A stretch of 10,863 bases of DNA. It comes from Gammaproteobacteria bacterium (GTDB taxonomy: Bacteria > Pseudomonadota > Gammaproteobacteria > Berkiellales > Berkiellaceae). Shown here in pieces: positions 4,391 to 10,863 of this stretch (the stretch's first letter is position 1; each line of letters begins with the position of its first letter). The notes below the pieces were generated by a model, which was given only the letters and a program-made list of their open reading frames with translations, did not search any database and was not told the origin of the DNA. The translations under genes were made by a program, and so were the position numbers. The stretch covers positions 1 to 10,863 of the forward strand of contig VGTX01000017.1 of assembly GCA_016874315.1 (NCBI GenBank), read 5' to 3'.

Positions 4391-5164
4391 ATGTCACCAT
4401 TTTCACATTCTTTTGCTTCTATCTTACGAAAAACTGGTAAAAAAGCTTTATCATTTTTCCTAAATAACACAGATGTTGCTGCAACACGTGTAGAGTGCAT
4501 TTACAAATACCGTACATTCTTAACAGGATTGAAAGAAAAAATCTCTGAAGAATTAAGTACCCACACCCAGTACCCTGTTTATTGTGACTATAAAAAGCAC
4601 GATCTTACAGGAAAATCATGCTGGGTTGTTGACTGTATTCTTGGCGAAAAGAATTTCGTCACAAGTTTACAGCCCTTCAGCCTTATGTTAACCGAGTTTA
4701 TTGATGGACAAGCAAACTCTGTTGCTATCTTCGATCCGTACACAGACGATCTGATTACAGCAGCCTCCGATCGGGGAAGTTTTCTTGGTCACCACAAACT
4801 GAAAATTCGTCCGACAGATTATTGTGACATTGGATTCACAAATTCTGCAAATAGTGCAATGCTGCTATCTCAAACCGGCTGCGCTATTCGCTTATTCGGC
4901 TGTCCAGAAATGGAAATTGCTTGGCTATGTCAAGGAAAAGCGGATTTGTGTTTTTACGAAAGCTTTGAATTACATCCAGGACTCAGGCTTCTTATTCAAG
5001 AATCTCAAGGAACATTCTTCTCAACGAGAGTCGATCGAAATAATAAATCTTTCTGTGTTATTGGACACAAAGGAACGATTCAATTGCTTTTAAAATCCCC
5101 GCTTTTATCAAAAGTTTTTGCCGGAGAGCAATGGGTTCACTCACTCCAATCACTTTTTGAGTAA
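4391..5164 (+). CDS. suhB: SuhB-like inositol monophosphatase-family protein, probably catalytically inactive
   Basis: 257 residues, colinear with the IMPase family. Anchors: WVVDCILGEKNFV (78-90) corresponds to WVIDPLDGTTNFI of E. coli SuhB, then VAIFDPYTDDL (111-121), a family-like GSFLG (129-133), and FELHPGLRLLIQESQG (192-207) for the WDxxAGxLLxxEAGG motif. Metal ligands are mostly gone: the EE pair reads CDY (65-67), DPxDGT keeps the first D (81) but has L (84) for the second and E for T, and the WD aspartate is E (193). Phosphatase activity is therefore unlikely. E. coli SuhB has a separate, catalysis-independent role in the Nus rRNA antitermination complex, which may be why the gene is kept; that is inference. 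Its place divergent from trmJ supports the name. The only in-frame start is this ATG, which has no Shine-Dalgarno. Confidence 0.8.
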   Translation: MSPFSHSFASILRKTGKKALSFFLNNTDVAATRVECIYKYRTFLTGLKEKISEELSTHTQYPVYCDYKKHDLTGKSCWVVDCILGEKNFVTSLQPFSLMLTEFIDGQANSVAIFDPYTDDLITAASDRGSFLGHHKLKIRPTDYCDIGFTNSANSAMLLSQTGCAIRLFGCPEMEIAWLCQGKADLCFYESFELHPGLRLLIQESQGTFFSTRVDRNNKSFCVIGHKGTIQLLLKSPLLSKVFAGEQWVHSLQSLFE

Positions 5165-5174
5165 AACATACCCC

Positions 5175-5230
5175 GAGATATAACATGAGAATTTCCCAAA
5201 AGTATAAATTTGGGTCTCATTTTATATCTC
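5175..5230. terminator. Long inverted repeat between convergent suhB-like and rnhB, likely bidirectional terminator
   Basis: The left arm (5175-5200, from GAGATATAA through ATGAGA to CCCAAA) pairs with the right arm (5209-5230, TTTGGG, TCTCAT, TATATCTC). There is one mismatch and a 4-base bulge, and the loop is 8 bases. It begins 11 bases after the suhB-like stop and ends 13 bases before the rnhB stop. It is unusually long and AT-rich for a terminator. Confidence 0.55.
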
Positions 5231-5243
5231 ATCGTGTCATGCG

Positions 5244-5819
5244 CTACAGCACCCTCTTCAAAAAAGATCGTCGATGAATCGGAGAGAGTCCATGCTCAGC
5301 AATTTTCTCATAATGTAATTTTGTGCCATATCCTTTATGCAAATCGAAACGATATTCTGGATAAAGCTCATGGTAATAATGCATCATTCTATCACGCACA
5401 ACCTTTGCAATAATCGATGCAGCACTAATAGCTCGAACCTTAGTATCACCCTTTATAATTGCAACCGAATTGGGAATAGGTGCATCTATTCCATCTACAA
5501 GAATCTCTTGAATCGAAAGATGAAATTTCTCTATTAATGCATAAGCATCTCTCATCCCCTTTAATGTGGCCTGTCGAATATTTATTTCATCGACAACATT
5601 TGCATCAATCATAACATAAGAAAAAGCAACGAGCTCTTTTCTTGCCATATGAAATAACAATTCTCGTTGCTTCTCAGAATAACTTTTTGAATCTGTTACA
5701 GCCCATTGAGAATTTTGGTCACAAACGGCCACCGCGACAGATACAGGACCGGCTAGACATCCACGCCCTGCTTCATCAACACCCGCGATAAGAGTTCGGC
5801 ACATACTGTTTGGAGACAT
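5244..5819 (-). CDS. rnhB: Ribonuclease HII
   Basis: Cuts the RNA strand of RNA-DNA hybrids and removes misincorporated ribonucleotides. 191 residues, normal length. GVDEAGRG (13-20) gives metal ligands D15 and E16, LVDG supplies D109 and KGD/RDR-type segments follow (IIKGDTKVRAISAASIIAKV, 121-140). The family end HKGYGTKLHYEKIAEHGLSP and HRRSF is intact. The start may be the ATG at 5819 or the one at 5804; both lie inside lpxB, giving an overlap of 67 or 52 bases, and neither has a strong ribosome site. It is the last gene of the lipid A operon. lpxB-rnhB adjacency is typical of Gammaproteobacteria, where dnaE often follows; here the operon ends. Confidence 0.96.
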   Translation of the reverse strand: MSPNSMCRTLIAGVDEAGRGCLAGPVSVAVAVCDQNSQWAVTDSKSYSEKQRELLFHMARKELVAFSYVMIDANVVDEINIRQATLKGMRDAYALIEKFHLSIQEILVDGIDAPIPNSVAIIKGDTKVRAISAASIIAKVVRDRMMHYYHELYPEYRFDLHKGYGTKLHYEKIAEHGLSPIHRRSFLKRVL

Positions 5820-6883
5820 ATACTTTTATTATCATTTAAAATCTGTTTCATACTATCATACAGGGTGAGCGCATATGAAGTGTAATTCACTTGCTCAAAA
5901 GATTTCATCACGGAATTAAACATATCTTGATTGCATGGCCCAATAAATTCAGTGCAAATTTCGCGCTGCGCAAGGACATTCGGCAATCCCACATATTTTG
6001 TTTGAACAACAAAACTCATCAGAAATTTCTTCCACGAAGCAACATGGTAAAAAATAAACGAAGGGCAGCCATGCGCGGCCACTTCTAGTGTTGCTGTACC
6101 ACTGCACACAAATGCAAAATCTGATTCTGCTATCGCTGCACTCCAATCATAACAGAAAATCGAACTGTATTGAGATGGATACAAATCAGCACTCAGATTC
6201 GGTGCTACAGAAATAATAAAATGTTCGATAAGACCAGCACGCTTGAGCGTTTCTGCCAATCTTATAAAAAAAGGTAAATGATTGCGCACTTCAAAGGCCC
6301 GTGAGCCTGGAGCGAGCAAAAGAGTTTTAATCAGTTTTTTAGACCGCAAAACTGGCGTTATGCTTCGCAATAACGGATGTCCAATATACACTTTTTTTAA
6401 AGACAGTGTCTTGAGATAAAGATTTTCTTCAAATTTAAAAAGATGGTGGAGCTCATGAGTATTGCGCTCTATTGTATAGACCCTTTGCGGACGCCACACC
6501 CACACAGCAGAGGGACTAACAACATGAACAACATAACTTCCCGAATCTTTAGCAATCTTCTCGAGATGCAATAAAAAATCTGGATTATCAAACCCAATAA
6601 CCAGATCGAAATGTTTTTCACGTATGATTTTTGATAAGAAAAAAAATCGCCCTAATAATGCACGTGCATTCCATAAAGGCTGAATAATGCCCATCACACT
6701 ACAGACAGCACGATCGGATAAAAAATGACATCGTGGATTTTTTTCATACCCTTGCAAAGACCAACGAGCAAGGGAGGTTTGACACCAAAAATCAGCTGTA
6801 GGATGCAACTCCAACAAACAATCAAGATATTCATGCAATAAATTCTCGCCAGAGGCTTCACCGCATAATAGCAAAACCTTCAT
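5753..6883 (-). CDS. lpxB: Lipid-A-disaccharide synthase
   Basis: Peripheral-membrane GT-B glycosyltransferase (family GT19) joining UDP-diacylglucosamine and lipid X into the lipid A disaccharide. I start at the ATG at 6883 (376 residues; E. coli 382) because MKVLLLCGEASGE is the family N-terminus and the ATG overlaps the lpxA stop as ATGA. The in-frame ATG at 6958 would add a 25-residue non-family extension inside lpxA. Motifs: GEASGE (8-13, usually GExSGD), VMGI (63-66), GFDNPDF with the catalytic aspartate at 99, VSPSAVWVWRPQRV (122-135; one residue longer than the usual VSPSVWAWR), IGHP (167-170), LAPGSR with R195, SGTATLEVA (261-269) and KYVGLPNVLAQRE (296-308). The last 17-22 codons overlap rnhB in another frame. 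Confidence 0.95.
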   Translation of the reverse strand: MKVLLLCGEASGENLLHEYLDCLLELHPTADFWCQTSLARWSLQGYEKNPRCHFLSDRAVCSVMGIIQPLWNARALLGRFFFLSKIIREKHFDLVIGFDNPDFLLHLEKIAKDSGSYVVHVVSPSAVWVWRPQRVYTIERNTHELHHLFKFEENLYLKTLSLKKVYIGHPLLRSITPVLRSKKLIKTLLLAPGSRAFEVRNHLPFFIRLAETLKRAGLIEHFIISVAPNLSADLYPSQYSSIFCYDWSAAIAESDFAFVCSGTATLEVAAHGCPSFIFYHVASWKKFLMSFVVQTKYVGLPNVLAQREICTEFIGPCNQDMFNSVMKSFEQVNYTSYALTLYDSMKQILNDNKSICLQTVCAELLSRVLMKQGVDV

Positions 6884-7695
6884 CGCATGATTCCGCGCTG
6901 AGAGGATAGAATAAATTCCATCAATGGCCTCACAAACTCTTCTTCTGATGATAAGCAATCAAGCAATTCTTGTGCAGTTTGATGCAATTGCAAAGAATCT
7001 TTAAACAGAGCGCGATAATATTTTTTTAAAATAAATCGCTGCTCTTGTGTAAAGCCATTTCTCTCTAAGCCAACAAGATTTAATCCTGCAAGCCTCGTAG
7101 GCTCAGAACCAACCATCATAAATGGAGGAACATCTTTCACAACGAGCGCTCCGCCTCCAATAAACGCATACGATCCGATTTTTACGAACTGATGCACACC
7201 ACTCAAACCGCTGACAATAACATAATCTGCAACGTCCACATGCCCCGCTAATGCTGCATTATTTGCAAAACGATTATGATTACCAATTTTACAATCATGA
7301 CCAACATGCGTGTAGGCCATAAAACGATTATGAGAACCAATCACAGTTGCAGAGGCATCATTCCCACGCGAAATTGTCGCATACTCTCTAAAAATATTAT
7401 CATCACCGATTTGTAAAACGGCGTCTTTTTCGCCCATATATTTTCGGTCTTGAGAGTCACAGCCAATAAAGGCATATGATGCAATAGAATTGCGTTGACC
7501 AAAAACCACAGGACCTTGTATTTTCGCATGTGCATGAACGTGACAACCACGCCCAAGAAAGATTGGCCCCTCTAAAATACAATATGGTCCGATAATCACT
7601 CCCTCTTCATACTGCACGTCTTGAGAGCAAATCGCCGTTGGGTGAATTTGCGGAGCATGAAGCGCCGCTTGTTGAGTCATATCCATATTCATCAT
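6880..7695 (-). CDS. lpxA: UDP-N-acetylglucosamine O-acyltransferase
   Basis: First step of lipid A synthesis: moves a 3-hydroxyacyl chain from ACP to UDP-GlcNAc. 271 residues (E. coli 262). A left-handed beta helix of hexapeptide repeats runs from about IHPTA (17-21) to residue 195, then a helical C-terminus. The catalytic histidine is H133 in YTHVGHDCKIGN, followed by NNAALAGHV (146-154) and GVHQF. The end SSQRGIMR resembles the STRGLIR of E. coli. The start at 7695 makes an ATGA overlap with fabZ, but AAAAGG lies only one base before it. Starts at codon 2 or 4 would be better spaced, so the first residues are uncertain. Acyl length cannot be told from sequence alone here. Confidence 0.96.
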   Translation of the reverse strand: MMNMDMTQQAALHAPQIHPTAICSQDVQYEEGVIIGPYCILEGPIFLGRGCHVHAHAKIQGPVVFGQRNSIASYAFIGCDSQDRKYMGEKDAVLQIGDDNIFREYATISRGNDASATVIGSHNRFMAYTHVGHDCKIGNHNRFANNAALAGHVDVADYVIVSGLSGVHQFVKIGSYAFIGGGALVVKDVPPFMMVGSEPTRLAGLNLVGLERNGFTQEQRFILKKYYRALFKDSLQLHQTAQELLDCLSSEEEFVRPLMEFILSSQRGIMR

Positions 7696-8132
7696 ACCTT
7701 TTCTTTTGCACTAATCATATGCGCTTCACAGACAAGAGTATCGGCAACAAAAATTCTGCCTGCAACTTTATCAAAGCGCTCTTTTCGTGTTTCGAAGTGA
7801 ACGTAGAGCTGTAGCCGATCGCCAGGAACTACCGGTTTTCGAAATTTGGCCTTCTCAACGGCGGCTAAATAGTAGACATAATCTTGATAACTTTTCCGAT
7901 CGGAAAGGTATGCTAAAACACCCGCTGCCTGAGCGAGAGCCTCAATCATCATCACCCCAGGCATAATCGGATGCGTAGGAAAATGGCCTTGAAAAAAAGG
8001 CTCATTTATGGAGACATTTTTAATGGCAATAATAGACTCATTTTCGATCCATGATTGCACGCGATCGATCAATAAAAAAGGATATCGATGAGGCAATATC
8101 TCCATAATCTCTTTGATAGAAAGGCTATTCAT
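7692..8132 (-). CDS. fabZ: 3-hydroxyacyl-[acyl-carrier-protein] dehydratase FabZ
   Basis: Dehydrates 3-hydroxyacyl-ACP in fatty acid elongation, competing with LpxA and LpxD for the same substrate. 146 residues with the hot-dog fold. ILPHRYPFLLIDRV (12-25) starts the fold. The catalytic pair is H50 in FFQGHFPTHPIMPGV and E64 in MMIEALAQAAG. KAKFRKPVVPGD and the C-terminal CEAHMISA strand follow. ATGA overlaps join it to lpxD upstream and lpxA downstream, suggesting translational coupling that would balance membrane phospholipid and lipid A synthesis. Confidence 0.97.
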   Translation of the reverse strand: MNSLSIKEIMEILPHRYPFLLIDRVQSWIENESIIAIKNVSINEPFFQGHFPTHPIMPGVMMIEALAQAAGVLAYLSDRKSYQDYVYYLAAVEKAKFRKPVVPGDRLQLYVHFETRKERFDKVAGRIFVADTLVCEAHMISAKEKV

Positions 8133-9115
8133 AGTTCAGTCTCAGAATGATTCATCCGCTCAGCCAGATATTTCTGAGTCATGCGATGAAACGCCGCAAC
8201 AGTTTTCTTCCAACTCGCATGTGTATCAACAGGCAGGCCAGAAGAATACATTCCTGGTGTTTTTAAAGATTTTGTGACCATTGTCATACCCGTAATCACA
8301 ACACCATCTGCAATCGTTATATGACCTGTAATCATCGCGCTCCCACCAATCATACAGTTGCGACCAACCTTAGCTGAACCCGCAATACCGACGCAACCTG
8401 CAATTGCTGTTCCCGAACCAATCGATACATGGTGAGCAATTTGAACATGATTATCAATAATGACGTCATCTCCAATCGTCGTTGGATGCAAAATACCTGC
8501 TGCAACAGCTGTGAAAGAACCGATAACCGAACGTTGGCCAATTTTCACCCCACTGCAATGTGGAAGATTTTTCCATGATGGACCGACTCTTTCGAATCCA
8601 AACCCAGGGCTTCCAATACTGACGTGCGCATATAAACGAGCATTGGCGCCCATATGTGTTTTGGGATAGAGAGTGCAATGCGCATCAATAATAGCGCCCT
8701 GCTCAATCACACAGTTTTCATGAATGACGACATATGGCCCAATCATCGCCCCATCACCAATCACCGCAGAAGGATGGATAATTGCTGTTGGATGAATGCT
8801 AGGCTCTACTGCATGAACAAAAAAATCCATAATTTTTGCAAAAGCAAGTCTAGGCCGTGCAAGCGGGAGAACGACACAAGTACCAACTCCTTCCGGAATA
8901 ATAGCCTGCTCAGGGACAATCACAAGAGCAAGCTCTGTCCATTTTGGATTTTCTTGTAATTTGAGCCAATCTTTTTCTTGAAAACATACAACACACTCTC
9001 CAGCCTCAAAATATTGTAAATCTGAAATGCCATGGATAAGGATGTTTTGAACATAAGCTGGAGCTAACGGATAAAGCTCTTTAAACATTGTTGGAGAATC
9101 TAATTTCATAAGCAT
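8129..9115 (-). CDS. lpxD: UDP-3-O-(3-hydroxyacyl)glucosamine N-acyltransferase
   Basis: Third step of lipid A synthesis: adds the N-linked 3-hydroxyacyl chain. 328 residues (E. coli 341). An N-terminal uridine-binding domain (about 1-100) is followed by hexapeptide repeats from IHPTAIIHPSAVIG (107-120). The catalytic histidine is H228 in DNHVQIAHHV, followed by GTAIAG and GIAGSAKVGRNCMIGG. A C-terminal helix follows GMYSSGLP (288-295). Oddity: where the family usually has TTIDRGALxDT this protein has TAVAAGILHPT (202-212), losing the conserved D-R. The ATG at 9115 has no good Shine-Dalgarno; the ATG at 9109 is a possible alternative. First gene of the operon; bamA and skp, usual upstream neighbours, are absent. 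Confidence 0.95.
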   Translation of the reverse strand: MLMKLDSPTMFKELYPLAPAYVQNILIHGISDLQYFEAGECVVCFQEKDWLKLQENPKWTELALVIVPEQAIIPEGVGTCVVLPLARPRLAFAKIMDFFVHAVEPSIHPTAIIHPSAVIGDGAMIGPYVVIHENCVIEQGAIIDAHCTLYPKTHMGANARLYAHVSIGSPGFGFERVGPSWKNLPHCSGVKIGQRSVIGSFTAVAAGILHPTTIGDDVIIDNHVQIAHHVSIGSGTAIAGCVGIAGSAKVGRNCMIGGSAMITGHITIADGVVITGMTMVTKSLKTPGMYSSGLPVDTHASWKKTVAAFHRMTQKYLAERMNHSETEL

Positions 9116-9167
9116 AGTTATGTATAAAACCTTACCTACTATGTTACGGACTTAGTCAAAAATCTGA

Positions 9168-9197
9168 ATAGTAATTTGAATACAGAATATACGCCAA
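9168..9197 (-). promoter_or_regulatory. Candidate promoter of the lipid A operon
   Basis: On the minus strand TTGGCG (9192-9197), 18 bases and TACTAT (9168-9173), about 52 bases before the lpxD ATG. It is the best pair I find in this intergenic region for that strand, but imperfect. Confidence 0.3.
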
Positions 9198-9218
9198 ACT
9201 CCTTAATAACATAATACA

Positions 9219-9248
9219 TTGACAGATATAGACAAACAAATAAATATT
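9219..9248 (+). promoter_or_regulatory. Candidate promoter of the C58-like protein gene
   Basis: A perfect TTGACA (9219-9224), 18 bases and AATATT (9243-9248; 4 of 6 to consensus), giving a start about 35 bases before the ATG at 9289. It lies back to back with the lipid A promoter candidate. Confidence 0.4.
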
Positions 9249-9288
9249 AGATAACATATTGATATATCTGATTAAAAGTAAAGTATAT

Positions 9289-10863
9289 ATGCAATATCAC
9301 CCATTCAATCAATCCGAACTTATTACCTCATATAATCAAGAAAGCTATAAACTCTCTAAAGATACAGAAATACTACTCTCTCCGTTTGGAGTGTGTTTGG
9401 GCTTAAGCGCTTATATGCATTATTCCTATTTTAGTCAAACACACACTGACACATCCAGTAATACAATAAATCCTCCATCGCTTTTTACAACATTTGAACA
9501 ATTCAAAAATGATACATCAATTTTTGATAATCCCGATCGGTGTACAACGCTTATTTCTCAGATTCAAAATCATGAATTCTCTACAGTACAAAATCCATAT
9601 ATACACTCAAGTGAATATCAAACTCAAAGACTCTATAATCTTATTAATACATGCCTTTACAGTTATGCAACATGGTCATGTCATCTTTTGGAATTTGCGT
9701 CTGAAACGATCAATATGCTCCATGATATGAGCATTCCGAACTTTGATGCAAAAAACTTTAAGATGTTAAATTTACAAGAACCAAATTCTCGTTTACAAAC
9801 AATGCAGCACTGTTCAATAGTTCAAACACATCAAATAAACTACTTATTAACGCAATCATCATGGAATACGTTCTTTGACCTGCAGAGCCCCAACTGTCCA
9901 TTTGTTGCTGGAGGCTCATATATCATAAATTCACAACCTTTTGATAGTATAGAAACAAAAGACCAAAATATTGCTATGCTACATGTGATGGCTGTGATTA
10001 TCGATCGTTCTGGCTCTATTCTTTTTTTCGATCCATCATCCATGTTGGTTTGTGATTTGAAAAACGCGCTATTAACAGAAACTCAGAGCAAAAAGATTCA
10101 AGGAGCTTTAGGACTCCGAATCATGACAAACAATGAACCCGATCATTCTTCAGACAGCGTTAGAGATATGACCATGTTACAAATTACATCTATATCTGAT
10201 GCACGCACCCATTTTGCCCGCCTAGAAGAGTCGATCTTTATCATCAATCGAATGAATGAGTGCGTATATAACCTTAAAGATATTGATCCATTAAATTTAT
10301 CTTCCGCGCTTTTGCAAAAAGCAATTGGCTTTAGCTTATTAAATGATGATCCTATCGTCTTTGAAAAATTCGCTTATACGTTTTTATCAAAACAAAACAA
10401 TCTTACAATAGAGCAAGCACGTGAGCAATTTGAACAAGCCATCCTAACAATGCCCTGGTGTTTTGAGATGCATTTGTTACCGCCCAACATTCTCTCTTCG
10501 GTTTTTGAAAAAATATGGAATAAAGAACACTCTCTTGCTGCATTTCTTCATTATCCAAAGATTATCAAAAACTCAGGAGCACCAGATTTCATTTATTTCA
10601 AAACATTAAAGAATTTTTGCAAAGATAAAAAAATCCCTTTTGTATTTGAATTATCTTCAAAAGAATTTACTCAAATATCCGTTACAGAGTGGCAACTTAT
10701 TTTTGAACAGTTGTCGCATATCGCTGAATCGGATATGGTTTTAAAGCGCTTAAAATCTCAATTTCGAAAGAATCACGCTATTGGTATCTGGCCATTTATA
10801 ACATTGAAAACAGTTTCTGAGCGCGATGAGTATTTTAAAAAGCTCTCTGATGCGGAATTGATT
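9289..10863 (+). CDS. Large protein with a YopT-like (C58-type) cysteine protease signature, candidate effector (C-terminus beyond window)
   Basis: 525 codons from the ATG at 9289, open to the right edge. A weak AAAG lies 5 bases before the ATG, and an in-frame stop at 9241 limits extension. No signal peptide or membrane helix is evident. A papain-like triad can be proposed. Cysteine 36 lies in SPFGVCLGLSAYMHY, like the G-x-C-x-x-L-S helix start of C58 peptidases. Histidine 232 begins HVMAVIIDRSGSILFFDPSS, and aspartate 248 in its FFDP is 16 residues later, the same His-Asp spacing as in YopT (258 and 274). A GGSYII strand precedes the histidine. Residues from about 290 on are soluble, mostly helical and rich in Phe, Lys and Glu; I recognise no domain there. 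C58 enzymes are typically delivered into host cells to cut host proteins; delivery here is inference. It could also be a toxin or a housekeeping protease of unknown type. Confidence 0.7.
   Translation, partial: MQYHPFNQSELITSYNQESYKLSKDTEILLSPFGVCLGLSAYMHYSYFSQTHTDTSSNTINPPSLFTTFEQFKNDTSIFDNPDRCTTLISQIQNHEFSTVQNPYIHSSEYQTQRLYNLINTCLYSYATWSCHLLEFASETINMLHDMSIPNFDAKNFKMLNLQEPNSRLQTMQHCSIVQTHQINYLLTQSSWNTFFDLQSPNCPFVAGGSYIINSQPFDSIETKDQNIAMLHVMAVIIDRSGSILFFDPSSMLVCDLKNALLTETQSKKIQGALGLRIMTNNEPDHSSDSVRDMTMLQITSISDARTHFARLEESIFIINRMNECVYNLKDIDPLNLSSALLQKAIGFSLLNDDPIVFEKFAYTFLSKQNNLTIEQAREQFEQAILTMPWCFEMHLLPPNILSSVFEKIWNKEHSLAAFLHYPKIIKNSGAPDFIYFKTLKNFCKDKKIPFVFELSSKEFTQISVTEWQLIFEQLSHIAESDMVLKRLKSQFRKNHAIGIWPFITLKTVSERDEYFKKLSDAELI

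Noticed and set aside
6884..6958. LpxB start at 6958
   Set aside because: It would add 25 residues unlike the family, inside lpxA. The ATG at 6883 gives the typical N-terminus and an ATGA junction like the two upstream junctions.
8654..8959. 101-codon ORF on the + strand antisense to lpxD
   Set aside because: It is fully inside a well-supported gene, its protein has no recognisable features, and it has no upstream signals.
9494..9730. 78-codon ORF inside the C58-like gene in another frame
   Set aside because: The main frame is open for 525 codons with a coherent motif set; this ORF is a by-product of AT-rich coding sequence.

Overview
The window reads as a chromosomal segment of an AT-rich, probably host-associated gammaproteobacterium. 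Two gene orders point there. The minus-strand run lpxD-fabZ-lpxA-lpxB-rnhB is the classical gammaproteobacterial lipid A block, without the lpxI gene common in Alphaproteobacteria. The order suhB-like | trmJ - NifS/IscS-like - iscA - (gap) - ndk is a skeleton of the gammaproteobacterial isc neighbourhood (suhB | trmJ-iscR-iscS-iscU-iscA-hscB-hscA-fdx-iscX-ndk in Pseudomonas), with the middle genes missing. A reduced genome and a host-associated life (Legionellales-like) are inferences from this erosion, from a catalytically degenerate SuhB and from a candidate effector protease.

Layout. 1-409 (-): ndk, cut by the window edge. 410-2090: a low-gene-density stretch on the + strand with two paralogous short genes (892-1155 and 1683-1955). 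Their products begin with a double-glycine-type leader (MKLTQQLAxINGG) followed by a conserved segment and one hydrophobic helix. The upstream sequence was duplicated with them, at an exact offset of 791 bases, and includes a short upstream ORF that is open in copy 2 and broken in copy 1. The spacer between the copies is rich in inverted repeats. 2094-4319 (-): operon trmJ, NifS-type cysteine desulfurase, IscA-type protein. 4391-5164 (+): divergent SuhB-like protein that has lost most metal ligands. 5175-5230: a long inverted repeat between convergent genes. 5244-9115 (-): tightly overlapping lipid A operon ending in rnhB. 9289-10863 (+): N-terminal 525 codons of a large protein with a Cys/His/Asp arrangement like YopT-type (C58) cysteine proteases, still open at the right edge.

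How the genes work together. LpxD, LpxA and LpxB, with FabZ feeding the hydroxyacyl-ACP pool, carry out early lipid A synthesis, so the cell has an outer membrane. The desulfurase and A-type protein are an iron-sulphur remnant, and TrmJ modifies tRNA. The most novel parts are the GG-leader peptide pair, the pseudo-SuhB and the C58-like protein. No exporter for the GG peptides and no secretion system is visible here.
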